From the NCBI RefSeq assembly GCF_900169785.1, contig NZ_FWER01000012.1:62482-126481 (forward strand): a DNA stretch of 64,000 nucleotides. The letters are read 5' to 3'. Shown here in pieces: positions 55,101 to 63,622 of the stretch; position 1 is the first letter of the stretch; every line of letters begins with the position of its first letter. Origin of the DNA: Rhizobium sullae. Its GTDB lineage: Bacteria > Pseudomonadota > Alphaproteobacteria > Rhizobiales > Rhizobiaceae. Under the pieces are notes generated by a model that was not told the DNA's origin, searched no databases, and saw only the letters and a program-made list of their open reading frames with translations. The position numbers were made by a program, and so were the translations under genes.

Positions 55101-55291
55101 CAATCATCGATATCGCCCGCTCGCTCGGCGTCGAAACGGTGGCGGAAGGGGTCGAGACGATTTCGCATGCGGACATGCTGCGCGATCTCGGCTGCGACCT
55201 GCTGCAGGGCTACGCCTTCTCGCGGCCCCTCTCCTTCGACGACTTCACCGCCGCTGCAGCGGACGGCGCGCCATGGCGGCTCGCCTCCTGA
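52106..55291 (+). CDS. CHASE-PAS-PAS-GGDEF-EAL cyclic-di-GMP protein
   Basis: A 1061-residue membrane sensor. The N-terminal helix (VSLLVSTLVAFVVVGVGFTL) and a second helix at about 286-308 bracket a periplasmic CHASE-like domain. Two PAS domains follow (about 330-450 and 495-610), the second with RIHPDDRDLALES. The GGDEF domain (635-800) has an intact RIGGDEFVI, and the EAL domain keeps VEALVRW and DDFGTGHTSI. Both synthesis and breakdown of c-di-GMP are therefore possible. Start GTG 52106 is uncertain; a TTG 6 bases on is possible. Confidence 0.9.
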   Translation: MFLLLRLSANIHLRRLLKNTWVSLLVSTLVAFVVVGVGFTLDRANTAAHLRELQIRTENEASLIRARMAAQINMDITVARDLSNMISVSAKTNQEEMERQINWVLIQNPHFISIAVAPDFVVSSVFPPQPGKSRIGKDVRQTLMLRQSVRRNTGDQQARFYGPVTTGSGKDAFAIFFPIFVKENGQRNVWGAVEVTIDRDMFYENTGLKPARNSENQERYPHLGHLSIAVRDLGTAAEGSALPFFGSADVFDKQPLRRKITFAGGRWELSAVPMTGWNDPPPNQLQLRLIIIAAGCVIIVPIFFATLLLGERNRNISELEAREGKLLELSQRLNLALDSSNIGIWELQDHGHSLYWDTRASALHGQPSGEGSHPLESWLEAIVAADRPIAETHFFNCSLAGTSCTAQYRVRLSNGGVRHLRSVGSFYTDAGGTGRTIGIVADVTADAEAADMLRKAKENSDIKNAELELALDELSRRETQLAELSTRLDLALDSYQCGIWETTLGAAGSVWDERMHELYGLEPRHGFMTQDVWLSRIHPDDRDLALESARHFKKLGDKHTLICRVPAEDGSIRYVRSTGKVHQAATGQLKLIGVAFDATEDALLTAELKAAKDDAVAKNIELELAKNRIEHNSLHDPLTALANRRKLDIALENLTAGSQSQRQKFAILHIDLDRFKQINDTLGHAAGDAMLVHASKVLSENVRGSDVVARIGGDEFVILALDVGDEDMAALAGRIIEEMRQPVNFQGFPCRCGVSIGIALANGIHVDARKVLINADIALYRAKSLGRNRYEFFNQNLQADIINSKRTADEILAGIENGEFTAWYQPKFCAQTMQLTGVEALVRWHHPARGLLTPDKFLRIADEINVVQELDRIVLETALKDKMRWSALGVVVPQVSVNVSARRLHDGSLFESLSDLQIRPGEISFELVESIFLDESEDVAAHNLDRIKALGIDIEIDDFGTGHTSIVSLLKLKPKRLKIDRQLVQPILHSPQERALVRSIIDIARSLGVETVAEGVETISHADMLRDLGCDLLQGYAFSRPLSFDDFTAAAADGAPWRLAS

Positions 55292-55436
55292 GCGCATCGT
55301 TCGCAAATTGCGGGAACAGCATTTCTTCCTCACGCGGATTTCGCGCAAAGAAAGGCTTTTGCCTCCACCTCTTTTTGGCCTATGAGTGTCGCGCATTTTG
55401 GAGAATGGCGCGGGTTGACGCGCGTGGTCGGAACAT

Positions 55437-56534
55437 ATGTCGCACAATACATTCGGTCATCTCTTCCGCGTGACAACCTGGGGCGAGAGCCACGGGCCTT
55501 CGCTCGGCTGCGTCGTCGACGGCTGCCCTCCCGGGCTGCGCTTCAGGCTGGAGGACATTCAAACCTGGCTCGACAAGCGCAAGCCCGGTCAGTCGCGTTT
55601 CGTGACGCAGCGCCGCGAGGCGGACCTCGTGAAGGTGCTTTCCGGCGTGATGCTGGACGCCGACGGCGAGACGATGACCACGACCGGAACGCCGATCTCG
55701 ATGATAATCGAGAACACGGACCAGCGCTCCAAGGATTACGGCGAGATTTCCCGGCAATACCGCCCCGGCCATGCCGACTACACCTACGACGTCAAATACG
55801 GCATCCGCGATTATCGCGGCGGCGGCCGCTCCTCCGCGCGCGAAACGGCGGCCCGTGTCGCGGCCGGCGGCATCGCCCGCCTCGTCGTGCCGGACATGAA
55901 GGTTCGAGGCGCCCTCGTGCAGATCGGCAAACACAAGATCGACCGCCAGAACTGGGATTGGAACCAGGTCGATCAAAATCCTTTCTTCTCACCGGACGCC
56001 ACGATCGTTCCCGTATGGGAGGAATATCTCGACGGCATCCGCAAGAACGGCTCCTCGATCGGCGCCGTCGTCGAAGTGGTGGCGGAAGGCGTTCCGCCCG
56101 GGCTCGGCGCGCCGATTTACGCCAAGCTCGATCAGGACATCGCCTCGCTGCTGATGTCGATCAATGCCGTGAAAGGCGTCGAGATCGGCAACGGCTTCGG
56201 TGCGGCCGAAATCACCGGCGAGGAAAATGCCGACGAGATGCGCATGGGCAATGACGGCAAGCCGCTGTTTCTTTCCAACCACGCCGGCGGTATTCTAGGC
56301 GGCATATCGACCGGCCAGCCGGTCGTCGCGCGCTTTGTGGTCAAGCCGACGTCTTCCATTCTTACCGAGCGGCGCTCGATCGATGCCGATGGCAACAATG
56401 TCGATATCCGCACCAAGGGCCGGCACGACCCCTGCGTCGGCATCCGCGCTGTGCCGATCGGCGAAGCCATGGTCGCCTGTGCTATCGCCGACCATTACCT
56501 CCGCGACCGCGGCCAGACCGGCCGGCTGAAATAG
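55437..56534 (+). CDS. aroC: Chorismate synthase
   Basis: A 365-residue enzyme of the shikimate pathway that converts EPSP to chorismate with reduced FMN. The N-terminus [20 protein letters not shown] includes the first family signature. [17 protein letters not shown] and [19 protein letters not shown] are the others. Normal length. The ribB gene follows at 11 bp. Confidence 0.97.
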   Translation: MSHNTFGHLFRVTTWGESHGPSLGCVVDGCPPGLRFRLEDIQTWLDKRKPGQSRFVTQRREADLVKVLSGVMLDADGETMTTTGTPISMIIENTDQRSKDYGEISRQYRPGHADYTYDVKYGIRDYRGGGRSSARETAARVAAGGIARLVVPDMKVRGALVQIGKHKIDRQNWDWNQVDQNPFFSPDATIVPVWEEYLDGIRKNGSSIGAVVEVVAEGVPPGLGAPIYAKLDQDIASLLMSINAVKGVEIGNGFGAAEITGEENADEMRMGNDGKPLFLSNHAGGILGGISTGQPVVARFVVKPTSSILTERRSIDADGNNVDIRTKGRHDPCVGIRAVPIGEAMVACAIADHYLRDRGQTGRLK

Positions 56535-56545
56535 GAACTGCTCCC

Positions 56546-57649
56546 ATGCCTTATGACCAGAAGCGTGTCGTCGATGCCATCCGAGCCTTTGAAGCCGGCG
56601 AGATCGTCGTCGTCATGGATGACGACGACCGCGAGAACGAAGGCGACCTTATCGTCGCCGCCGTCCACTGTACGCCGGAGAAGATGGCCTTCATCGTGCG
56701 CCATACCTCCGGCATTGTCTGCACGCCCATGCCGAAGGAAGAGGCAAAGCGCCTGAACCTCAACGCTATGGTGGCAGAAAACGACTCCGCGCATACGACG
56801 GCCTTCACCGTGTCCGTCGATTTCAAGCATGGCACGACGACCGGCATTTCGGCTGACGACCGGACGCTCACGGTGCGCAATCTCGCCAATCCGAATGTCG
56901 GTGCGGCCGATTTCGTCCGTCCCGGCCACATCTTCCCGCTCGTTGCCCGCGAAGGCGGCGTCCTGATGCGCTCCGGCCATACGGAAGCGGCTGTCGATCT
57001 CTGCAGGCTTGCCGGACTGCCGCTGATCGGCGTCATCAGCGAGCTCGTCAACGATGACGGCACGGTCACGCGTGGGCAGCAGGTCATCGATTTCGCGGAA
57101 AAACACGGCCTGAAGGTCCTCTCGGTCGCCGACCTCATTGCCTATCGCCAGCGCAAGGAAACTCTGATCGAACTCGGCGACAGCTTCGATATCGAGACGC
57201 CGTTCGGCAAGGCCAAGGCACATACCTACTCACTCCCCTGGGACCCGATGCAGCACCTCGCCGTCGTCTTCGGCGATATCCGCGACGGCATCGACATCCC
57301 GGTTCGCCTGCATCCGGAAAACGTCGCCGAGGACCTTTTCGGCAAGAAGAGCCCGGTCGACCACTACATGCAGAAGATCGCCGAGGAAGGTCGCGGCATC
57401 ATTGTCTACCTCCGCGAAGGCTCCGTCGGCGTCGGCCATTACGACAATGGCCGCAAGAGCCGCAGCCAGGACCGCGAATCCCACGCCGAAGCCAAGACCC
57501 GCGAAAGCGAATGGCTGGAAATCGGATTGGGCGCACAGATCCTGAAAGACCTCGGCGTCAGCTCGATCAGGCTGCTGACGAGCCGGGAGCGCCACTATGT
57601 CGGCCTCGAGGGCTTTGGGATTAAGATATCGAAGACGGAGATTTGGTGA
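56546..57649 (+). CDS. ribB: 3,4-dihydroxy-2-butanone 4-phosphate synthase with degenerate GTP cyclohydrolase II domain
   Basis: A 367-residue RibBA-like protein. The N-terminal domain (about 1-205) is active-looking: VVMDDDDRENEGDLIVAA holds the acidic loop, and HTSGIVCTPM and RPGHIFPL follow. The C-terminal domain has RibA size, but the zinc site is lost: where RibA has three cysteines the sequence reads VRLHPENVAEDLFGKKSPVD. It should therefore make DHBP only. This is common in alphaproteobacteria. It is in an operon with aroC. Confidence 0.93.
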   Translation: MPYDQKRVVDAIRAFEAGEIVVVMDDDDRENEGDLIVAAVHCTPEKMAFIVRHTSGIVCTPMPKEEAKRLNLNAMVAENDSAHTTAFTVSVDFKHGTTTGISADDRTLTVRNLANPNVGAADFVRPGHIFPLVAREGGVLMRSGHTEAAVDLCRLAGLPLIGVISELVNDDGTVTRGQQVIDFAEKHGLKVLSVADLIAYRQRKETLIELGDSFDIETPFGKAKAHTYSLPWDPMQHLAVVFGDIRDGIDIPVRLHPENVAEDLFGKKSPVDHYMQKIAEEGRGIIVYLREGSVGVGHYDNGRKSRSQDRESHAEAKTRESEWLEIGLGAQILKDLGVSSIRLLTSRERHYVGLEGFGIKISKTEIW

Positions 57650-57656
57650 GATTCAG

Positions 57657-57926
57657 CTAAATAGTGTTGGCTGAGATTTGGATATCGACAAGGCGATTGC
57701 TGCGATAGGTTATCGAGAAGTTGTACGAATAGGGCTGCAGAATGTAATACCAGCGCCGCCACTGTCTCATTAGGCTCCTGCAGCTCTCGGTATTCTTAGT
57801 GCATAGGAAGCTAAGCGTGCGATCGGAAACGTTTGGTTGAACGCGTGTAAAATCGTTGTAATCGAGATGCTGTGCGCTCAGCCAAGCAGCTCGAAGAATG
57901 CGGCGAAACTCGATAGAAGCAAGCAT
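57657..57926 (-). CDS. Hypothetical protein, AT-richer orphan ORF
   Basis: An 89-residue ORF starting MLASIEFRRILRAAWLSAQ and ending with a region rich in Tyr/Trp/Arg (MRQWRRWYYILQPYSYN). It is basic and has no family motif that I recognise. Local GC is clearly lower than in neighbours, suggesting recent acquisition or a non-coding decayed segment. It lies 8 bp after the YcaQ-type gene on the same strand. A longer frame extends to 58064 inside the neighbour. It may not be a real gene. Confidence 0.4.
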   Translation of the reverse strand: MLASIEFRRILRAAWLSAQHLDYNDFTRVQPNVSDRTLSFLCTKNTESCRSLMRQWRRWYYILQPYSYNFSITYRSNRLVDIQISANTI

Positions 57927-57934
57927 CGCTTTTT

Positions 57935-59131
57935 CTAGCCGCTCGTGTACCAGCCGTCGAGAAGCACAACCCTCTCCACCCCGGCAAACTTTGCCACGCG
58001 CTCCAGTTCCGCCTGCAGCCTTTCCAGGCGCCCAGCAGACGCTTTTACGCCAGGCTCCAGCCATAGCCGCTTGACGTCCAGCGTCCCCTTCTTGCGATCC
58101 GCCTTCATGTCGATGCGGCCGATGAGCTTGTCGCCTTCAAGCAGCGGGAAGACGTAATAGCCGTATTCGCGCTTCGGCTCCGGCACGAAGACTTCGATGC
58201 GGTAGAAGAAGCCGAACAGGCGTTCGGTGCGGTTGCGGTCGCGGATCATCGGGTCGAAGGGGCTCAAGACGCGAATGCGCGCCGGGGCATCGGGATAATC
58301 ATCAAGCGTCGACAGGAAATCCATAAAGGCCCAGGATGGGCGCGGCTTTCCGCCGAGTGCCGGTTCGATCAGTATTTCGGTCAGTTCTTCGCGATGCGCG
58401 CTGACCCACGCCTTCGCCTCGTCCGGCGAAAGCAGGTTCCAGAAAGCAGCAATCTCGCCATGAGTCGCAAAGCCGAGCCGCTTCAACGCGCTTCGGCAGG
58501 CCCAGTCGACAAACTCCTCGCGGCTGACCTCCGGCTCGCGGAACTCCGCCGGGATGACACGTTCAACCAGATCGTAAATCTTCTGGAAATTGGATCGGCC
58601 GGCGATCGCGAACTTGCCGGTGTGCCAGAAATATTCGAGTGCGGTCTTGTTGGGATGCCAGTTCCACCAGCCGCCGGAGGTGTGGCCATCGGCCTTGATC
58701 TCGCGCGCCATGATCGCGCCGTCGCGCGCCACGCGCTCGTAGGTCTCATCGAAGGCATGCTCGAAGCCCTCACCGCGCCATTTGCGCCAGCGCTCGACAA
58801 GCACTTCCTCCTGGTGCCGGAACTTGTGCTTCCAGTATTTAAAGAAGGCGCTTGGCAGGATCGAGGCGTCGTGCGTCCAATGTTCGAAGAGCGCGCCCTC
58901 CTTCTCCAGGAGCGCGGTCAGGTGTTCGCGTCTGTATGTCTGGTTGCGGGAAAAGAGGATCTGGTGATGCGCCCGTTCCACCGTCTGGATGCTGTCCACC
59001 TGCACGAAACCGATTTCATGGATCAACTGCAGCAGTCCCGCCTTGGTCAGGGCGCGGTTCGGCGGCGTGCTGAGACCCTGTTTGGCTAGGAAGACGCGGC
59101 GGGCATCGCAGTTCGAAAGGAGATTCGTCAT
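57935..59131 (-). CDS. YcaQ/AlkX-type winged-helix DNA glycosylase
   Basis: A 398-residue protein of the YcaQ (DUF1006) family. Members unhook interstrand crosslinks and remove bulky or alkylated bases. The catalytic Q-x-D/Q motif is in IHEIGFVQVDSIQTVERAHH. The C-terminal block (PFDPMIRDRNRTERLFGFFY, EYGYYVFPLLEGDKLIGRID) is diagnostic. ATG 59131 gives MTNLLSNCDARRVFLAKQG; GTG 59137 is possible. It is divergent from the biotin transporter operon. Confidence 0.88.
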   Translation of the reverse strand: MTNLLSNCDARRVFLAKQGLSTPPNRALTKAGLLQLIHEIGFVQVDSIQTVERAHHQILFSRNQTYRREHLTALLEKEGALFEHWTHDASILPSAFFKYWKHKFRHQEEVLVERWRKWRGEGFEHAFDETYERVARDGAIMAREIKADGHTSGGWWNWHPNKTALEYFWHTGKFAIAGRSNFQKIYDLVERVIPAEFREPEVSREEFVDWACRSALKRLGFATHGEIAAFWNLLSPDEAKAWVSAHREELTEILIEPALGGKPRPSWAFMDFLSTLDDYPDAPARIRVLSPFDPMIRDRNRTERLFGFFYRIEVFVPEPKREYGYYVFPLLEGDKLIGRIDMKADRKKGTLDVKRLWLEPGVKASAGRLERLQAELERVAKFAGVERVVLLDGWYTSG

Positions 59132-59229
59132 GAGCACATCATATTCGGGAAAATGTTCCTAGCCACCCGGTTTTGCACTTTTGCCGCTGCGGTTATAGAA
59201 CCAGCATCGGATTGTGACAGGGGAATGAT

Positions 59230-59904
59230 TTGGACATCCGCTTTGAAGGAGCTGCAGTCAGATATGGGACGCGGGAGGCGCTCTCACCACTCACCCTCAC
59301 CCTCACTGAAAACCGCATCGGTGTGATTGGCCTCAACGGCTCGGGAAAGACGACCTTCGCGCGGCTGATCAACGGGCTAACGAAGCCAACGATAGGACGG
59401 GTGATCGTCAATGGCCGGGACACGGCCACCTCCCATTCCGCCCTTCCTGATGTCGGCTTCATTTTCCAGCAGCCGCAGAACCAGATCATCCTGCCGATCG
59501 TGCGCGACGACATCGCCTTCGGATTGAAGGGCCGCGGCTTTTCGAAGGCCGAGATCGAAGCGAGGGTCGAAGCTGCGCTCGGCCGTTTCGATGCCGCCCA
59601 TCTGGCAGCGCGCCGGGCACACGAGCTGTCCGGCGGCGAGCTACAGATCGCCGCCCTCTCCGCGGTTCTGGTGACCGGTCCGGATATCCTGATCCTCGAC
59701 GAGCCGACGAACCAGCTCGACCTCAAGAACCGCGCACTGGTACAGAAGATCATCAAGGGCCTGCCTGAAAACGCCATCGTGATCAGCCATGATCTGGAAC
59801 TGGTCGCGGATTTCGGCCGCGTCCTGCTCTTCCACGAGGGCAGGCTTGCGACCGATGCGCCAGCGGCCGAGGCAATCGCGCGCTACCGGGAGATTACCTG
59901 CTGA
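59230..59904 (+). CDS. bioM: Biotin ECF transporter ATPase BioM
   Basis: A 224-residue ABC ATPase of the energy-coupling factor biotin transporter. Walker A is GLNGSGKTT at residues 34-42, the Q-loop FIFQQPQNQIILP, the signature HELSGGELQIA and Walker B LILDEPTNQLD. It starts at TTG 59230 behind AGGGGA. Its stop overlaps the bioN start (TGATG). Gene order bioM-bioN-bioY identifies the system. Confidence 0.93.
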   Translation: MDIRFEGAAVRYGTREALSPLTLTLTENRIGVIGLNGSGKTTFARLINGLTKPTIGRVIVNGRDTATSHSALPDVGFIFQQPQNQIILPIVRDDIAFGLKGRGFSKAEIEARVEAALGRFDAAHLAARRAHELSGGELQIAALSAVLVTGPDILILDEPTNQLDLKNRALVQKIIKGLPENAIVISHDLELVADFGRVLLFHEGRLATDAPAAEAIARYREITC

Positions 59905-60512
59905 TGCAATCGCTTTATGTCGAAGGAGACAGCTTCATGCACCGGTTTCCGGCGCGCTCGAAGCTGCTTGTTCTCGCGATTCTCGGCATCATTCTCTTCA
60001 CCACCCGCAACATTCCGCTGCTTTCGATCGGCGTACTGATGACAGGCGCCGTCTATTTCAGCCTTGGCCTGTATTTCGGGCAAGCGATTGCGCGGCTGAA
60101 GCCCGTGCTGCTGACAATCCTCGTCGTGGCGCTCTTCAGCCTATTGTTCAATCCATGGCACGGTGCGGTCGTGGCGCTTTTGCGGCTGACGGCGCTGATG
60201 CTCTTTGCGGCGGCAGTCACGGCAACGACGACGATCAGCGAGTTCATCGACGAGATCACGCTGCTTGCCCGTCCGCTGGAGCGAGCCGGCCTCGTGGCGG
60301 CGAACGACGTCGGCCTGGCGGTCGGTCTCGTGGTCCGTTTCGTGCCGGAAATTCTGAGCCGCTACCAGGCGATCAAGGAGGCGCATGCGGCGCGCGGCAT
60401 CAAGGTGCGGCCGGTCACGGTGCTTGCGCCGCTCATCATTCTCACGCTCAGAGATGCGGATAATATCGCGACGGCAATTGACGCGCGCGGCGTCCGGCGG
60501 CATGTCAGTTAA
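59904..60512 (+). CDS. bioN: Biotin ECF transporter transmembrane protein BioN
   Basis: A 202-residue EcfT-type coupling protein with about four to five membrane helices. DSFMHRFPARSKLLVLAILG is the usual N-terminal block. The Ala-Arg-Gly coupling motif is in KEAHAARGIKVRP, with a second ARG in DARGVRRH. It couples BioM to the substrate subunit BioY. Confidence 0.92.
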   Translation: MQSLYVEGDSFMHRFPARSKLLVLAILGIILFTTRNIPLLSIGVLMTGAVYFSLGLYFGQAIARLKPVLLTILVVALFSLLFNPWHGAVVALLRLTALMLFAAAVTATTTISEFIDEITLLARPLERAGLVAANDVGLAVGLVVRFVPEILSRYQAIKEAHAARGIKVRPVTVLAPLIILTLRDADNIATAIDARGVRRHVS

Positions 60513-60536
60513 TATTCTGTAAACACGGAGCCCATG

Positions 60537-61100
60537 ATGAGCACCCGCGACCTCGTTCTCTCAGCCCTCTTTGCCGCAATCATCGTGGCGCTCGGCATTC
60601 TGCCGCCAATCACGCTCGGCTTCATCCCGGTGCCGATCACCGCGCAGTCGCTCGGCGTCATGATGGCAGGCGTCGTGCTCGGTGCGCGCCGCGGCGCAAT
60701 CGCTGTGCTGATCGTCCTGGTTCTGGTCGCAATCGGCCTTCCGGTGCTTTCGGGCGGACGCGGCGGCCTTGCGGCCTTTGCCGCACCGACGACCGGCTTC
60801 CTCGTCGGCTGGCTCTTTGCCGCCTTCGCCACCGGCTATATCGCCGAGCGCCTCGTGAAGGCGGAGCAGTCCGGCCTGGTGCAGACGGTCGGGTTCTTCC
60901 TCGCATCTGCGATCGGCGGCATCGTCGTTCTCTATGCTTTCGGGATCGCCTATCTCGCGTTTGCAGCCGGCATCGGCTTTCAGCAGGCTTTCGTCGGCTC
61001 GATGGCCTTCATTCCCGGCGACGTGATCAAGGCATTCGTCGCAGCGCTTGCCGGCCGCGCCGTCATGGCGGGCTATCCGCTGCTGCCGGCTCGTACCTAG
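60537..61100 (+). CDS. bioY: Biotin ECF transporter substrate-binding protein BioY
   Basis: A 187-residue S-component with about six membrane segments that binds biotin. LGILPPITLGFIPVPITAQS and LGVMMAGVVLGARRGA are the BioY signatures, and GGRGGLAAFAAPTTGFLVGW lines the site. ATG 60537 is preferred over 60534 because GGAG lies 6 bases upstream. It completes the bioMNY operon, 24 bp after bioN. Confidence 0.93.
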   Translation: MSTRDLVLSALFAAIIVALGILPPITLGFIPVPITAQSLGVMMAGVVLGARRGAIAVLIVLVLVAIGLPVLSGGRGGLAAFAAPTTGFLVGWLFAAFATGYIAERLVKAEQSGLVQTVGFFLASAIGGIVVLYAFGIAYLAFAAGIGFQQAFVGSMAFIPGDVIKAFVAALAGRAVMAGYPLLPART

Positions 61101-61109
61101 GATCAGGGG

Positions 61110-61517
61110 CTAATCAACGAAAGTGTAGAGCCAGTCGCGCGTCACTTCGGGGAGCGCGGCAGGCGAGAGGTCTTCGCGGTTGCGCGCCTGCCAGATGATT
61201 TCGACCTCGGCGGCGCGTTCACCTTCCGCCTCGACTGCAATCAGGAAGCCGACGGATCGGACTCCGATCTTGTCGACCGCGGTGGTGAATTCCACCAGTT
61301 CGTCGTAATGCAAGGGCCGGTGTAGGATGCACGAAATCTTGCTTGCAGTATAAATGGGCTCGCCTTCCACTTCCGGCCGGGTCAGCCAGAAATTTGCAAG
61401 TACGGATTCGGCATAGGAAATATAGGACGAGATAAACATCTCGCCGTGCATGTCCACATCTCGAAACGGGACACGTATTTCCGCTCCATTTGAGCCGGTT
61501 GACTTTGCCGTCAGCAT
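61110..61517 (-). CDS. Acyl-CoA thioesterase (4HBT/hotdog family)
   Basis: A 135-residue hotdog-fold thioesterase. RVPFRDVDMHGEMFISSYIS includes the conserved Asp of the 4-hydroxybenzoyl-CoA thioesterase family, with LHRPLHYDELVEFTTAVDKI and a C-terminal VTRDWLYTF. ATG 61517 was chosen as the family-consistent start; the frame extends to 61661 with no similarity. It converges with bioY at 9 bp. The substrate is unknown. Confidence 0.87.
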   Translation of the reverse strand: MLTAKSTGSNGAEIRVPFRDVDMHGEMFISSYISYAESVLANFWLTRPEVEGEPIYTASKISCILHRPLHYDELVEFTTAVDKIGVRSVGFLIAVEAEGERAAEVEIIWQARNREDLSPAALPEVTRDWLYTFVD

Positions 61518-61678
61518 CCCTGTCCTTGCTCCCTTGCTCCCTGGCTGAAAGACTAGCGCAATGCAAGCCGAAGTAAACGGTGGAGATGACGGGCTCACGA
61601 CAGCGTGCGTGTTGAAATTGCCGCTATTTGCGCCATCTGGTGTGGAACATGACTGGGGCAAGCGATAAGAGTATCCGC

Positions 61679-62614
61679 ATGAGCACCCGCCTTTACGAAC
61701 ACCCGATCTTTCTCGAGCACGTCACGCCGGCAGGCCATCCCGAGCGCTCGGACCGGATGCGGGCGATCAATGTTGCACTCGGCCATCCGAATTTCGAGCA
61801 GCTGGATCGGAAGCAAGCGCCGCAGGCAAGCGAGGACGCCGTGCTGCTTGCCCACCCGGAAGAGCATCTGCGCGCCGTCATGCGCCAGATTCCCGAAGGG
61901 GACGGCGAGATCAACCAAATCGAGGCCGATACCTATGCGAGCCCGAAGAGCCTACAGGCGGCGCTGACTGGCGTCGGTGCGGCCATGGCTGCTGTGGACG
62001 ACGTCTTCACAGGCAAGGCCGATAACGTCTTCGTCGCCGCCCGCCCGCCCGGCCACCATGCGGAAAAGACGACGGCGATGGGCTTCTGCTTCTTCAACAA
62101 CGCGGCGATCGCCGCCCGGCATGCGCAGAAACGCCACGGCGCCGAGCGTGTGGCGATCGTCGATTGGGACGTACACCATGGCAACGGCACGCAGGACATC
62201 TTCTGGGACGACGCGTCCGTGCTCTTCTGCTCGACGCATCAGATGCCGCTTTATCCGGGATCAGGAGCGAAGGACGAAAGCGGCAAGCACGGCACGATCG
62301 TCAACGCACCGCTTTCGCCGAACGTGGGCAGCGATCATTTCCGCGAGGCATTCAAATCGCGCGTGCTGCCGGCCCTTGTCGATTTCCGGCCGGATCTCAT
62401 CATTATCTCCGCCGGTTTCGACGCGCATCACCGCGATCCCTTGGCGCAGATCAATCTCGTCGGCGAGGATTTCGACTGGGCGACCGGAAGATTGCTGGAT
62501 ATAGCCGACAAAAGCGCCTCCAACCGGGTCGTCAGCCTGCTGGAAGGTGGCTATGATCTGGAAGGGCTTGCCGAATCGGCGGGCCTGCATGTGCTTCGAT
62601 TGATGAAGGGTTGA
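61679..62614 (+). CDS. HDAC-like acetylpolyamine amidohydrolase family protein
   Basis: A 311-residue zinc-dependent deacetylase of the histone deacetylase superfamily. [19 protein letters not shown] carries the charge-relay His, [17 protein letters not shown] the metal-binding Asp/His, and [15 protein letters not shown] the third metal Asp. The family includes bacterial acetylpolyamine and acetoin-type deacetylases. ATG 61679 gives the family N-terminus [12 protein letters not shown] 61649 or ATG 61628 are alternatives. The stop overlaps the xseB upstream codons. Confidence 0.88.
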   Translation: MSTRLYEHPIFLEHVTPAGHPERSDRMRAINVALGHPNFEQLDRKQAPQASEDAVLLAHPEEHLRAVMRQIPEGDGEINQIEADTYASPKSLQAALTGVGAAMAAVDDVFTGKADNVFVAARPPGHHAEKTTAMGFCFFNNAAIAARHAQKRHGAERVAIVDWDVHHGNGTQDIFWDDASVLFCSTHQMPLYPGSGAKDESGKHGTIVNAPLSPNVGSDHFREAFKSRVLPALVDFRPDLIIISAGFDAHHRDPLAQINLVGEDFDWATGRLLDIADKSASNRVVSLLEGGYDLEGLAESAGLHVLRLMKG

Positions 62615-62616
62615 GT

Positions 62617-62868
62617 ATGACTGACAGCGCCAAACCGGAGGTTTCCGGTCTTTCCTTCGAAGCAGCGGTTGCCGAACTCGAAAGCATCGTGGCCCGCCTC
62701 GAGCGCGGCGACGTGGCGCTCGATGAATCCATCGAGATCTACGAGCGCGGCGAAGCGCTGAAGAAACACTGCGAGACGCTGCTTTCGGCCGCCGAGAACC
62801 GCATCGAGAAGATCAGGCTCGACCGCGCCGGAAAACCGCAGGGCACGGAACCGCTGGACGGGGCGTGA
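62617..62868 (+). CDS. xseB: Exodeoxyribonuclease VII small subunit
   Basis: An 83-residue coiled-coil subunit of exonuclease [23 protein letters not shown] and [20 protein letters not shown] are the conserved core. ATG 62617 has AAGGG 6 bases upstream and lies 2 bases after the HDAC-like gene stop. The large subunit xseA is not in the window. Confidence 0.93.
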   Translation: MTDSAKPEVSGLSFEAAVAELESIVARLERGDVALDESIEIYERGEALKKHCETLLSAAENRIEKIRLDRAGKPQGTEPLDGA

Positions 62869-62871
62869 GGC

Positions 62872-63222
62872 CTAGAGAGCGATTATAGTCCTGATTTCGT
62901 CGTAGCCTGCTCGCAGACCATCATGATCCCGTTTGATAAGGCCTGCCTCCGAGAGGATTTCCACATCTTCGTGGACGCGGCGATAATCGCGCTTCAGGCT
63001 TTTCGCCAAAGCGGAAATGCTCGTCTGAGGATTGCGGTGCAGATGGCGGAGAAGTTCAAGCCGCTTTGCAGTCATAGTTCGCGAGAAAGCCTCCCACCCG
63101 ACGAAGGTAAGATGATCCTCAGTGACAGGTGCGCCCATCTCGGCCTTGTGCCAGGCATCAGTGACGCGCCTTGCGACATCCTCAAAGGAGGAGCCGATAT
63201 GCAGTTCTATATCCTTGCTCAT
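62872..63222 (-). CDS. HTH antitoxin (TumA/HVO_A0114-like)
   Basis: A 116-residue winged-helix protein. The HTH is in RLELLRHLHRNPQTSISALA and KSLKRDYRRVHEDVEILSEA, an HVO_A0114-like DNA-binding pattern. The start overlaps the toxin gene stop as ATGA. It fits the antitoxin of the TumE-type toxin encoded upstream. The role as antitoxin is inferred from synteny. Confidence 0.78.
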   Translation of the reverse strand: MSKDIELHIGSSFEDVARRVTDAWHKAEMGAPVTEDHLTFVGWEAFSRTMTAKRLELLRHLHRNPQTSISALAKSLKRDYRRVHEDVEILSEAGLIKRDHDGLRAGYDEIRTIIAL

Positions 63223-63509
63223 ATCCGTTCTCCTCTCAGCTTTTCCACGTCGCTCCGGAAATCTGCGAGCATCTGCTCGATCGAGATAAATCCATAGCGT
63301 TCTTCGTGCTGATCGTAGTGCCGGTGATCGCCCTTGCCCCGCTCATTGTCATAGCAAATCAAACGCAACGCGGGCTTTCCGTAGAAAAGCAAATACTTCA
63401 AAAAGTGCTTGGAGCCTGGCATTTGCGCCGGCACACGCCACACCTTGATATCGATGATCGCGCCGTCGCCAAAAACGATCCGTTCGCAAACGACGCGCTC
63501 AGCCTTCAT
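63219..63509 (-). CDS. TumE-type toxin (DUF6516-like)
   Basis: A 96-residue protein of the TumE/DUF6516 type: GDGAIIDIKVWRVPAQMPGS, HFLKYLLFYGKPALRLICYD and GDHRHYDQHEERYGFISIEQ. ATG 63509 (MKAERVVCERIVFG) is the family-like start; the frame upstream to 63650 is not supported. It precedes its putative antitoxin in the operon, toxin first, and a palindrome lies 26 bp upstream. The enzymatic activity of this toxin is not apparent from the sequence. Confidence 0.78.
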   Translation of the reverse strand: MKAERVVCERIVFGDGAIIDIKVWRVPAQMPGSKHFLKYLLFYGKPALRLICYDNERGKGDHRHYDQHEERYGFISIEQMLADFRSDVEKLRGERI

Positions 63510-63534
63510 AGGTACATTATGACATCGTCCGCCA

Positions 63535-63553
63535 TATGTCGTCAATCGACATA
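63535..63553. promoter_or_regulatory. Operator-like palindrome upstream of the TumE-type pair
   Basis: TATGTCG (63535-63541) and CGACATA (63547-63553) form perfect 7-bp arms around a 5-base spacer. It is 26 bp upstream of the toxin start, where an autoregulatory operator of a toxin-antitoxin pair is expected. Confidence 0.5.
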
Positions 63554-63622
63554 AAGTTTTTGCTATCCGTGAATGGTCATTGCCGCTAGTTTCGCCCTTG
63601 CAGTCCCCTTCGGAGAACCGCC

